Source: Streptomyces sp. HM190 (GTDB lineage: Bacteria; Actinomycetota; Actinomycetes; Streptomycetales; Streptomycetaceae). Taken from it: DNA of 64,000 nt. Shown piece by piece: positions 16,206 to 24,179 of the stretch; the stretch's first letter is position 1, and each line of letters starts with the position of its first letter. A model generated the notes under the pieces. It did no database searches and was not told where the DNA came from. It worked only from the letters and a program-made list of their open reading frames with translations. The stretch lies in NCBI RefSeq assembly GCF_009857135.1, contig NZ_CP047318.1, positions 434,001 to 498,000 on the forward strand. The letters are read 5' to 3'. Made by a program: the position numbers and the translations under genes.

Positions 16206-17884
16206 AGATCACGTTCCTCGGGCACGCGGGTGCCCTCGTGGAGGCCGACGGGGTGAAGCTGGTCTGCGATCCGTGGTTCTCCGAGGGCGGGGCCTTCCTG
16301 TCGGGCTGGCACCAGCTGCCCGACAACAGCGCCTGCGCTCCGCTCGTACGCGAGGCGACCCATGTGTACGTGTCGCACGACCACCAGGACCACTTCGACG
16401 CCGACGTGCTCGACGCGCTCGACCCCTCGGTCACGCTGCTGATGCCCGACTACCCGCTGCCGACCTGGAAGCGGCTGGTCCGCTCGCTGCGCGGTCCGGC
16501 CCCCGTCCTCCTCGGCGACCAGGAGGTGTTCCGGGCCGGTCCGCTCCGGCTGCGCCTGATCCACTCCCCCACGCCCCGGCACCAGGACTCGGCCCTCGTC
16601 ATCGAGGACACCGTCACCGGCCAGGTCGTCGTCAACCTCAACGACTGCCAGGTGGACCGCGACCAGTTGCGGACCATCCGCCGGCTCCATCCCCGCATCG
16701 ACGTCGTGCTGGCGCAGTTCTCCGGCGCCACCTGGTTCCCGTTCGCCTACTCCTTCCCCGCCGCGGAACAGGTGGAGGCGGCCCAGCGCAAGAAGGTCAA
16801 CTCCATGCGCCGGTGGACCCGTTACATGCAGGCTCTGGAGCCGCGCAGCGCGGTCGCGTTCGCCGGGCCGCCGGCCCTGCTCGACCCGGATCTGGCCGCG
16901 CACTTCTTCGCGGAGTCCTCGGTGTTCACCACCCCGCCCGAACTCCTCGCCTGGCTGCGCCGCACGCACCCGGACCTGGCGGAGCGCACCGTGGCGCCGC
17001 TGCCCGGCGACACGCTCGACGTGTCCACGGGACGGTCGACTGCCGACCCGGCGATCCGGGAGGGGTTCGACTGGGAGGACCTCGCGCCGTACATCGCGGA
17101 CTACGCCCGCAGACGTGCCCCCGCCATCGCGGAGGTGGTCGCCCGGTACCCGGAGCCGCGGCACGACCTGTACGACGGTTTCGCCGCGCACTTCAAGGCG
17201 TTGTTCGCGGCCGGCGAGAGGCTGTGCCGGGCCGTCGACGCCGTCGCCGCCTTCGATGTGCGCGGTCCCGGGGGCGGCTTCTGGCTCGTGGACTTCCGCT
17301 CGCTGGAGGTGCGCGAGGGCACCGGGCCGGAGAGCGATCCGCACGACTACCGCTTCACCCTGTCGTCGCGGTACCTGCCGGAGATCCTGGCGGGCGGGAT
17401 GAGCTGGGAGGAGTTCTTCTTCTCGTTCCGCTTCAGCGCCTGGCGGCCGGGCATCGGCGCGTACAACGAGGAACTCATGTCGGTTCTGCGGTGCAGCGAT
17501 CCCGACGACCTCGCCGTGTACCTGCGGCGGACGGCGCAGGGCGGCGTGCGCCCCGCCGGCACGTTCACGCTGGAGACGCCGCGGGGGACGTACCGGGTGT
17601 CCGACGTCTGCCCCCACCTGGGCGCGCGGCTCGGCCCGGGGGACTACGACCCGGAGCTGGACGCGGTGGTCTGCCCCCAGCACGGCTGGCGTTTCGCCCT
17701 GCCGGACGGCGCCTGCGCCAACGGCCGGGCACGGCTGGACGTCTCACCGGCCGGACCGGCGGCGGTTGCGGCCACCCCGGCGGACGTCTCGGCGGCCCTC
17801 GCACCGGACACAGCGACGCACACCCAGCCGCACACCCCGACGGACGCCCCGGGGCGTCCCCGAGAAAGGCAGGCACACCAGTGA
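16202..17884 (+). CDS. Metallo-beta-lactamase-fold protein fused to a C-terminal Rieske [2Fe-2S] domain
   Basis: A 560-residue two-domain protein. The MBL-fold domain starts at residue 1 (MKITFLGHAGALVEADGV) and carries H59-D-H61-Q-D63-H64, the metal motif HxHxDH. The C-terminal Rieske domain has C470-P-H472 and C491-P-Q-H494 as complete cluster ligands. Combining these two domains recalls CMP-N-acetylneuraminate hydroxylase, but there the Rieske part is N-terminal, so the order here seems reversed. It is probably an oxygenase that hydroxylates a sugar, nucleotide or peptide, needing an electron donor. The last 50 residues are Pro/Thr-rich. Coupled by overlaps to both neighbours. Confidence 0.82.
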   Translation: MKITFLGHAGALVEADGVKLVCDPWFSEGGAFLSGWHQLPDNSACAPLVREATHVYVSHDHQDHFDADVLDALDPSVTLLMPDYPLPTWKRLVRSLRGPAPVLLGDQEVFRAGPLRLRLIHSPTPRHQDSALVIEDTVTGQVVVNLNDCQVDRDQLRTIRRLHPRIDVVLAQFSGATWFPFAYSFPAAEQVEAAQRKKVNSMRRWTRYMQALEPRSAVAFAGPPALLDPDLAAHFFAESSVFTTPPELLAWLRRTHPDLAERTVAPLPGDTLDVSTGRSTADPAIREGFDWEDLAPYIADYARRRAPAIAEVVARYPEPRHDLYDGFAAHFKALFAAGERLCRAVDAVAAFDVRGPGGGFWLVDFRSLEVREGTGPESDPHDYRFTLSSRYLPEILAGGMSWEEFFFSFRFSAWRPGIGAYNEELMSVLRCSDPDDLAVYLRRTAQGGVRPAGTFTLETPRGTYRVSDVCPHLGARLGPGDYDPELDAVVCPQHGWRFALPDGACANGRARLDVSPAGPAAVAATPADVSAALAPDTATHTQPHTPTDAPGRPRERQAHQ

Positions 17885-18528
17885 TCGACTACGCGGCCAT
17901 GGAACGGCAGCTGAACGCAGCCCACGAGCCCTGTTTCCGCGCCGAACCCTTCCCGCACTACGTGTGGGACGGCATCCTGCCCGCCGACGCGCTACGGGCC
18001 GCCGCCGACGCGTTTCCGGACACCGCCGTGATGACGGCGAAGCCGGGCATCCCCCGCTGGCACTCGCAGGACCGGGAGCTGGCCGGACCGGCCCTGCGGG
18101 ACCTGTGCGAGGCCCTGCTCGGCGACGACCTCGCCGCCTTCCTCGGCAAGGTGACGGGCGTGGAAGGGCTGCGTACGGAACCGGACGGGGACTGGGGCAG
18201 CTACCGGCTCGCCGGTCACGGCGCCGTCCATCACGCGCACGTCGGCTCCAACCGGCACCCGGAGACAGGTCGGCTGCGCCGGTACTCGCTGTTCACCTAC
18301 CTCACGGAGGGCTGGCGCCCGGAGGACGGCGGATGGCTGGAACTGGGCGAACCGGTCGACGGCACGGCACCCGCCCGGATCATGCCCTCCTTCAACCGCA
18401 GCGTCCTCATCGAGACGACGGCCCGTTCGCTGCACGGCGTGTCCGTGCTGCGGGCCCCGGCACCGACCCTGCGCAGGACCGTGACGGTGCACTTCTGGAC
18501 CGATCCGGCGGCGGACGGCGGGGCGTGA
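17881..18528 (+). CDS. Fe(II)/2-oxoglutarate enzyme with HxG motif, candidate radical halogenase
   Basis: A 215-residue double-stranded beta-helix protein; GTG start overlaps the previous stop. The proximal iron motif aligns as H120-V121-G122 in HAHVGSNRHP, followed by RRYSLFTYLTEGW and GGWLEL; the distal His is H185 (SLHGV) and the 2-oxoglutarate Arg is R198 or R199. Hydroxylases of this fold have HxD/E. Replacement of the acid by Gly or Ala marks halogenases (BesD, WelO5, SyrB2 types), where chloride takes the free iron site. It may chlorinate an aliphatic carbon. An inactive or reassigned enzyme is the alternative. Confidence 0.75.
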   Translation: MIDYAAMERQLNAAHEPCFRAEPFPHYVWDGILPADALRAAADAFPDTAVMTAKPGIPRWHSQDRELAGPALRDLCEALLGDDLAAFLGKVTGVEGLRTEPDGDWGSYRLAGHGAVHHAHVGSNRHPETGRLRRYSLFTYLTEGWRPEDGGWLELGEPVDGTAPARIMPSFNRSVLIETTARSLHGVSVLRAPAPTLRRTVTVHFWTDPAADGGA

Positions 18529-18541
18529 GGGGAGACACGCG

Positions 18542-19543
18542 GTGAAGCACCGTCGGCTGGGCCGAAGCGGCCTGCACGTCAGTGAGTTGGTGTACGGGAA
18601 CTGGATCACGCACGGCGGGCAGATCGACGAGGACCGCGCCCGTGCGTGCGTCAGGGCGGCGCTGGACTGCGGTGTGACCAGTTTCGACACGGCCGACGGC
18701 TACGCGTTCGGTGCGGGCGAGGAGATCCTGGGCCGCGCGCTGGCGGGTGAACGCCGGTCCGGGGTCGAGATCTTCACCAAGGTGTACTGGCCGGTCGGCC
18801 CCGGGCCGAACGAGCGCGGCCTGTCCCGCAAGCACATCCTGGAGACGATCGACGTCTCGCTGCGCCGGCTCCGCACCGACCACGTCGACCTCTACCAGGC
18901 CCACCGCTTCGACCACGGCACCCCGTTGGAGGAGACCATGACGGCCTTCGCCGACGTGGTCCGCGCGGGCAAGGCCCTCTACGTCGGGGTGTCGGAGTGG
19001 CGGGCTGAGGAGATCCGCGCCGCGCAGCCGCTCGCGCGGGAGCTGCGGGTGCCGCTGGTGTCGAACCAGGCGCGCTATTCGGCGCTGCACCGCGTGATCG
19101 AGGCCGAGGTGATCCCCGCCTGCCGGGAGCTGGGGCTCGGCCAGCTCGCCTTCTCGCCGCTGGCGCAGGGCGTGCTCACCGGGAAGTACCTGCCCGGTCG
19201 GCCACCGCCCGCCGGGTCGCGTGCGACCGACACCAAGGGGTTCGGCGGGCACTTCATGGAGAAGGTGCTGCGTGAGGACATCCTCGGCCGTGTGCAGCGG
19301 CTGGTGCCGCTGGCCGAGGAGGCGGGGATGCCGCTGCCGGTCCTGGCCCTGGCCTGGGTGCTGCGGGAACCGAACGTGGCGGGTGCGGTGATCGGGGCCA
19401 GCGGGCCCCGGCAGATCACCGCCAACGCCGCGGCGTGCGACGTCGTCCTCGACGACGACCTGAAGGCGGCGGTGGACGCGGTCCTGGCACCGGTGGCGCT
19501 CACCGACCCGGCCCTGACGACCAGCCCGGCCGCCGCGTCCTGA
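18542..19543 (+). CDS. Aldo/keto reductase
   Basis: A 333-residue (beta/alpha)8 NADPH reductase. Catalytic tetrad residues are seen as D and Y in FDTADGYAFGAGE, K in FTKVYWP and H in YQAHRFD. The NADPH-binding end includes IGASGPRQITAN. It is closest in pattern to the Kv-beta/YghZ-like AKR group. The GTG start lies 13 bases after the 2OG enzyme with a GGGGAGA site. It would reduce a ketone or aldehyde made by the upstream oxygenases. It is the last gene of the forward block. Confidence 0.85.
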   Translation: MKHRRLGRSGLHVSELVYGNWITHGGQIDEDRARACVRAALDCGVTSFDTADGYAFGAGEEILGRALAGERRSGVEIFTKVYWPVGPGPNERGLSRKHILETIDVSLRRLRTDHVDLYQAHRFDHGTPLEETMTAFADVVRAGKALYVGVSEWRAEEIRAAQPLARELRVPLVSNQARYSALHRVIEAEVIPACRELGLGQLAFSPLAQGVLTGKYLPGRPPPAGSRATDTKGFGGHFMEKVLREDILGRVQRLVPLAEEAGMPLPVLALAWVLREPNVAGAVIGASGPRQITANAAACDVVLDDDLKAAVDAVLAPVALTDPALTTSPAAAS

Positions 19544-19597
19544 ACACCGCGCACGGTCCCGGCCCGCGACCGCCTCCCCCGCGCCCCGGCCTCCCCC

Positions 19598-19628
19598 TGC
19601 CCCCGGTCGGCTCCCGCGACCGGGGGCA
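19598..19628 (+). terminator. Terminator hairpin closing the forward block
   Basis: Perfect 12-bp stem (TGCCCCCGGTCG 19598-19609 with CGACCGGGGGCA 19617-19628) and 7-base loop, 55 bases after the aldo/keto reductase. Confidence 0.75.
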
Positions 19629-19750
19629 TCGCCATGCTCGGGGAAGGTGCGTCCGGCCACGCCCGGCCGGGCGGTCCGCGAAACCGGGAGGGTCCGGCCG
19701 GGCCGAACGGCGCACCGCGGCGCGCCCGGCGCCGGCCGCTCGCCGCACCT

Positions 19751-19782
19751 GGCCGGGGGCCGCCGGATCGCGGCCCCCGGCC
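19751..19782 (-). terminator. Terminator hairpin of the AlaRS-like gene
   Basis: Perfect 13-bp stem (19751-19763 with 19770-19782, arms GGCCGGGGGCCGC/GCGGCCCCCGGCC) and 6-base loop, 6 bases past the stop of the reverse-strand gene. Confidence 0.7.
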
Positions 19783-19787
19783 CCGCG

Positions 19788-21152
19788 TCACGTCCAGGGA
19801 TCCGCTGCCGGCCGGGGCGGTGCGGGCCGTACGGTCACGGCGGGCTCCGCGTGGGCCACGTCCGGATTCCCCGCGAGCGCCAGGTGCGGCAGAGACGGCT
19901 CCACGCCCGCCTCGCGGCACCAGCGCAGCGACAGCGCGAGCGGCACGCCCCGTTCCGACCACAGCCGCGTCAGCTGCCGCGCGGCCTCTCCCGGCCGCTC
20001 CGAGAGGGCGCCGGACCGCAGCAGCAGGGTGCGTCCGCGTACCAGCGCCCTCAGGAAGGCGTCCCGTTCCCGGGCCATGTGCACCCAGGAGCTGGCCGAC
20101 AGTTCGGGGAAGCCGAGCGGTGCGCGGTAGGCGAACTCCGTGGTGGCGATGACGGAGGTCAACAGGGCGGGCGGCAGTCCGTGCACCGCGAGTTCGGTGC
20201 CGATCATGCGGATCAGCCGGCGCAGTACGTACGGACCGCCGCGGGGCCCGGGTGCCATTCCCTCGCCGAGCAGCAGGGACACGGCGCTGGAGAGGTCCGC
20301 CAGGAAGAGGGGGCTCGGGCCGGCCGCCGCGCCGGCCAGGGCCAGCAGGTCGGCGATGCCCGCGGTCAGCCGGCCGAGCAGGGGCGGCACCGGGGTTCTC
20401 CTGCCGCCCCGCACCGGCGGGCCGTCGGGAGCGGCGTGGTGTGTCAGCGCGTGCTCGGAGACGATCACCTCGAACAGCGGCCGGCGCAGGGGGGTCACAC
20501 GGCCTGCCGTCCGCCGGCGTTCGACGAACTGGATGTGCGCGACCGAGAGGTGGCACCCGCAGGGGCAGTGTCCGTCGCAGTGCCCGAACACCACGTCCCG
20601 GGACCGGCGGCGCACCGTGAGGCACGGTCCCAGCTCGGTTTCCATCCGCTGCGGTGCGTCCGGCGGCCGGGGGCCGCGCACGATGCTCCCGGGCCGGACG
20701 CCGAGTCCGCGCAGGGCGGCTGTCACGGGCGGGCCGTCCTGCGGCTCCGCCCGGATCAGGAAGGTCAGTTCACCCGGTGGGACGCCGGCTTTCCGCAGCG
20801 CGTCCAGGACATCGCCCAGCGCCTCCTGGTAGGGGCGCCTGCCGGTCCACACGGCTCCGACGGTGCGTTGCACGCTCGGTGGGGAGGCGGGGGGCAGGTG
20901 AGCCAGCCGACTGGTGTTCAGGACCCACTGCAGGACGACCGCGCCGCCGGGTTCCGGCCGGGGGTGACCGGTCAGGAACCTGCGCCAGGCCGGTGCCGCC
21001 ACCGAGGTGAAGAGGGTGGTGGCACCGTCGTCGGCCGCGAGCAGGGGTCCCGGTGGGACGCGGCGATAGCCGAGCCACACCAAACATTCCGCGAACGTCG
21101 ACACCTGCGGCACGCTCTCCCGCACGCCCACCACTCCCCGTTTCAAGTTCAC
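19788..21152 (-). CDS. Alanyl-tRNA synthetase-like protein (class II aaRS core paralogue)
   Basis: A 454-residue protein resembling the catalytic half of AlaRS. The N-terminal LGYRRVPPGPLLAADDGATTLFTS aligns with the AlaRS stretch G-H-x-x-V-P-S-S-x-L-x-x-x-D-D-P-T-L-L-F-T-N-A-G. FGHCDGHCPCGC lies where AlaRS has the GDTGPCGPCSE loop, and YVLRRLIRMIGTELAVHG matches YVLRRIIRRAVRHG. The canonical HARHHT motif, editing domain and C-Ala domain are missing. It could activate or transfer an amino acid for the product, or protect the host from an Ala-tRNA-directed toxin. Housekeeping AlaRS is about twice as long, so this is not it. Confidence 0.65.
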   Translation of the reverse strand: MNLKRGVVGVRESVPQVSTFAECLVWLGYRRVPPGPLLAADDGATTLFTSVAAPAWRRFLTGHPRPEPGGAVVLQWVLNTSRLAHLPPASPPSVQRTVGAVWTGRRPYQEALGDVLDALRKAGVPPGELTFLIRAEPQDGPPVTAALRGLGVRPGSIVRGPRPPDAPQRMETELGPCLTVRRRSRDVVFGHCDGHCPCGCHLSVAHIQFVERRRTAGRVTPLRRPLFEVIVSEHALTHHAAPDGPPVRGGRRTPVPPLLGRLTAGIADLLALAGAAAGPSPLFLADLSSAVSLLLGEGMAPGPRGGPYVLRRLIRMIGTELAVHGLPPALLTSVIATTEFAYRAPLGFPELSASSWVHMARERDAFLRALVRGRTLLLRSGALSERPGEAARQLTRLWSERGVPLALSLRWCREAGVEPSLPHLALAGNPDVAHAEPAVTVRPAPPRPAADPWT

Positions 21153-21434
21153 AGAGGCAAAACTTTACACGCTGTCACAAAATTCTGTCACAGCTCAGAC
21201 GCGGCTGCATTCATTCCCACCAGGCTACCGAGATGCGAGGTTTGAGGCTGTTTCGCTCCGCACGCAAGACAGCTCAAAGCGCACCAGAAGCGCGCTATAC
21301 GCATTTCTCGTGCCACTTAATTCTGGTGTTGACCATCAAGTCATGCCGTGCCAGCATTTGATCTCGTCGCAGTCAAGTGAGTCACAACATGAGTCACGTA
21401 CCGCTGCCACTTGGGATCGAGTGAGGACTGAGGG
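21153..21434. promoter_or_regulatory. AT-richer divergent promoter region with TGAGTCAC repeats
   Basis: About 280 bases of clearly lower GC separate the AlaRS-like gene and the short secreted-peptide gene. Two copies of TGAGTCAC lie 12 bases apart (21378-21385 and 21390-21397), about 40 bases before the peptide ATG; extended copies are nearly self-complementary. A TTGACC at about 21328 could be a -35 element for the peptide gene. No other gene is seen. Confidence 0.4.
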
Positions 21435-21608
21435 ATGAATCGCTTAAGGCGCCTGTCGGCAGCCGTCGCACTCCTGCTGTGTTTCGCCGCTCCGGTGGCG
21501 TCCGCCGCGCACGCCGAGCGGCCGGCCGGGCCCGCGTCGCCGTCCGCCGTCGCCGGGTCCGGGCCCGACTGGCCCCCGGCCATCAGCGACGTACCGCTCT
21601 GCTGTTGA
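21435..21608 (+). CDS. Short secreted peptide (57 aa) with TTA codon, candidate signalling peptide
   Basis: ATG 21435 to TGA 21606-21608. It has a clear signal peptide: basic MNRLRR, hydrophobic AAVALLLCFAAPVASA, then an A-x-A cleavage region. A Pro/Ala-rich mature part of about 30 residues ends in SDVPLCC. The fourth codon is TTA (21444-21446), rare in Streptomyces and read by the bldA tRNA, which suggests developmental control. It faces the XRE-TPR regulator gene tail to tail with a 50-base gap. I infer a secreted pro-peptide whose processed C-terminal part is sensed by the regulator; this is not proven. Ribosome site GAGGACTGAGGG is imperfectly placed. Confidence 0.6.
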   Translation: MNRLRRLSAAVALLLCFAAPVASAAHAERPAGPASPSAVAGSGPDWPPAISDVPLCC

Positions 21609-21658
21609 CCGCGGTGCCTCACCAGGTGAGGGCGGTCGCGTCCCCCTCCGCGCCGTCG

Positions 21659-22996
21659 CTACGTGCGCGACGTCAGCTTCCGGCCCGTCAGGAAGGTCTC
21701 CCGGTGCCCCATGCACCGCATGCTCTGCCGGTACGCCCACACCGCGCGCTCGTCCTCACCGCAGAGCTTCAGGATCTCGGCCAACTCGGCCCAGGCGAAA
21801 GCCGCCTGGCGATTGGCCTCCGACGCCTCCAGCATCAGGGCGCCCCGCTCGTAGGCGTCCTGCGCGGACTCGCGGTCCCCGAGCGCCAACCGGGCCGCGG
21901 CCAGCACCAGATGGTTGCGGGCGCTCTGCAACCGGTGGTCGGGGCCGAGCAGTTCCAGGGCCCGTTCGGCGTGCCCGATGGCGGCCTCGGCATTCCCGAG
22001 GCGCAGTTCGACCTGCGCGAGGGCGGAGAGGCAGTAGGCGATGTCTATGCTGCTGCCCACCTCGCGCAGGCTCGTGAGGCTCTGTTCGAGGACGTCGCGG
22101 GCGACCTCCGGCTTCGCCGTCTCCGACTGGAGGAGCAGCATGGCGTAGGCGTTCCGCAGCCGCGCCAGGGCCCGCTGGTCCTCGCCCTCGCCGTAGATGG
22201 CGAGGGCCTTCTCGATCAGTGTGAGGGCGTCCGCGGTGTTGCCGTTGCGGTGCATGACCACGCTGGCGTTCCAGTACGCGGCGCCGAGCGCCCGGGAGTC
22301 CGTGACCGTCCCCGCCTGCTCGATCGCCTGGGTGGCGAGGTAGGCCGCGCGGTGCATGTCGCCGCGCTCCATGTAGACGCCGACCAGGGTGGAGAGCAGT
22401 TCGATACCGATGACGGTCGGCCGGAGCTGGAGCTTCTCCAGCTCGGCCAGGGTGGCCTCGGCCACCTCGATGGCGTGCGACAGGTCGCCCAGTTCCCGGT
22501 AGCACCTGCACAGCGCGATCACGGTGGGCAGGCGCGGCACCATGTCGGGTCGGTCCAGGGAGGCAGCGTGCAGGTACTCGTACCGGGTGACCGCTTCCTC
22601 CAGCCGCCCGCCGTGCTCCAGCGACCGGGCCATGCCGTACTCCGCCTTGTACCAGACCTCGGGCCGGTCGGCGAGGCTGATCTTGTCCTGGAGCGACCGG
22701 TACGCCTCGAACGCGGCGTCCGGGTCCCCGTTGTTCAGGGCCATCTCGGCGTAGTTCAGCTCCACCTGGAACTCGTTGGCCGAGACCTCCGGCGGAGCGC
22801 CGCTCAGGTCCGCCGGGTCGCAGCCCAACCGCGCGGCCAACTGGTCGAGCACATCGGCCGACGGCACCCGCTTGCCCGCTTCGAGGAGCGAGATGTAGCT
22901 GGCGGACAGCCCGTCACCGGCGAGTTCGGCCTGGGACATTCCGGCTGCGCGGCGCAGGCGTCGGATGCGCGCGCCGACTTCACCCGAGTTCTTCAC
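21659..22996 (-). CDS. XRE-family regulator with TPR repeats (RRNPP-like)
   Basis: A 445-residue protein. Residues 1-70 are an XRE helix-turn-helix (IRRLRRAAGMSQAELAGDGLSASYISLLEAGKRVPSADVLDQLAARL). The rest consists of helical tetratricopeptide repeats (for example ALNNGDPDAAFEAYRSL, AQVELRLGNAEAAIGHAERALELL). This HTH-TPR layout is that of peptide-sensing RRNPP regulators (PlcR, Rgg, AimR types) and of related Streptomyces regulators. The adjacent secreted peptide is the natural ligand candidate. Start ATG 22996 near GAGGAGC. It may control the biosynthetic cluster to the left. Confidence 0.82.
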   Translation of the reverse strand: MKNSGEVGARIRRLRRAAGMSQAELAGDGLSASYISLLEAGKRVPSADVLDQLAARLGCDPADLSGAPPEVSANEFQVELNYAEMALNNGDPDAAFEAYRSLQDKISLADRPEVWYKAEYGMARSLEHGGRLEEAVTRYEYLHAASLDRPDMVPRLPTVIALCRCYRELGDLSHAIEVAEATLAELEKLQLRPTVIGIELLSTLVGVYMERGDMHRAAYLATQAIEQAGTVTDSRALGAAYWNASVVMHRNGNTADALTLIEKALAIYGEGEDQRALARLRNAYAMLLLQSETAKPEVARDVLEQSLTSLREVGSSIDIAYCLSALAQVELRLGNAEAAIGHAERALELLGPDHRLQSARNHLVLAAARLALGDRESAQDAYERGALMLEASEANRQAAFAWAELAEILKLCGEDERAVWAYRQSMRCMGHRETFLTGRKLTSRT

Positions 22997-23313
22997 GCCT
23001 GCTCCTCGGCCCTGTGGATGATCATTACCAGTCGGTCAAGTTTAGCTCAAGACGACGGCGTACGGGGAAGCGTCACATTGAGCCAGAACGTGGACCACTG
23101 CCGTTCCATCCGGTCCGTCACCGACCGTCGACGCCGCCGTTTCCGCAGGTGAGCGCTCTCGCTCGCGGACACCGTCCGGTACTGGAGCAGATTGTTGACC
23201 GCAGTTATTTTCCGGTCACTTTCTCTGTCATCTTCTCTGTCAGCTTCCGCCCTCCGGAAACGGCGGCTGCCGGCCGCCGCACGCCATCCGACCACACCGA
23301 CCAGGGGAGCCCA
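22997..23313. promoter_or_regulatory. Divergent promoter region, XRE-TPR and LuxR-type genes
   Basis: About 317 bases with two AT-richer patches. Near 23220 there is a 12-base-period direct repeat, TTCTCTGTCA at 23221-23230 and 23233-23242, preceded by TTGTTGACCGCAGTTATTTT, which may be the promoter of the LuxR-type gene. No ORF with coding bias is seen. Confidence 0.35.
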
Positions 23314-23718
23314 GTGCGTAGCTCGACCACACCCACACCTGTGCGCCGCGGCAGTCTCCGGGTACCCGGCGGCGACCAGCGGACCGTCCCGGCACGGCCG
23401 TCCCTGGAGGAGAGGCTCGCCGCCGTCATGCCCCTCGACGAGCGGCAGCGCAAGCTGGTGGCGCTGCTGCTCGCCGGGCACACGGACGCGAGCGCGGCCG
23501 GCCGGCTCGGCGTCAGCCCCCGCACGGTGACGAACATCCTCCGCTCGCTCATGGACCGGCTGGGGGTCGACAACCGCTTCCAGTTGGGGGTGGCCCTCGG
23601 CAGCCGGATGCGCGCGCCCGACCGCCCGGACCGCCCTCCCCGTCCCGTCCCGATACGGGGCGAGATGCCGGAGTACGGGGTCCCTGGGCCGTCGGCCCGT
23701 CGGGAGGCGGGCGCGTAG
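23314..23718 (+). CDS. Small LuxR-type HTH protein
   Basis: A 134-residue protein, GTG 23314 with GGGGAG 5 bases upstream. Residues about 45-95 are a LuxR/GerE helix-turn-helix (LDERQRKLVALLLAGHTDASAAGRLGVSPRTVTNILRSLMDRLGVDNRFQLGV). Both flanks are Pro/Arg-rich and disordered; there is no receiver or sensor domain. An upstream ATG frame exists but lacks coding bias. It resembles small stand-alone HTH regulators next to natural-product clusters. Targets are unknown. Confidence 0.65.
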   Translation: MRSSTTPTPVRRGSLRVPGGDQRTVPARPSLEERLAAVMPLDERQRKLVALLLAGHTDASAAGRLGVSPRTVTNILRSLMDRLGVDNRFQLGVALGSRMRAPDRPDRPPRPVPIRGEMPEYGVPGPSARREAGA

Positions 23719-24179
23719 GCCCGACGGCCCCGGGGGAACGGGACTCCGGCCGCGCCCGGACAACGCTGTCACACGGCCACGGCCGTCCGGTGCGGTCCGA
23801 CGCCCGCGCGCACGGCTGCTCACCGAGGCGCCGAGCGCCTTGCCGACCGGCGACGAGCCACCGCAGGTCGGGCCGCCCACCCGCACGGTGGTCCCGACCG
23901 GGCGTGAGGGTCGGGGTCACCTTCGTCCCGTCGCGGGTGATGCCGAAGCGGATGTCGCCCTCGACTGTGGAGGTCACCGTGTCGATCTGCTGAGGATGAC
24001 CGTCTGCGGGACCACCTCGTACGTCTCCCAGCCGGGCTTCGCCGGCCCGCCCGCAACAGCCGCCGCAGCCCACGGGTGCGGGCGGCGCACCTGTCGGCCC
24101 CGGGTCCACCACGGTCCCGGCACGGCGGCGCGCGCCCGCCCACCCGTTCACCTCGTCGGCGCGCCCCGGCGGAGCGTGC

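Noticed and set aside
17881..18528. Ordinary 2OG hydroxylase with an H-x-H or H-x-D triad
   Set aside because: Aligning GSNRHP and RRYSLFTYL with the family places G122, not an acid, at the third ligand; H118/H120 cannot both replace it without shifting the conserved downstream motifs.
19788..21152. Functional housekeeping alanyl-tRNA synthetase
   Set aside because: At 454 residues it lacks motif 2, the editing domain and C-Ala, so it cannot be the normal enzyme.
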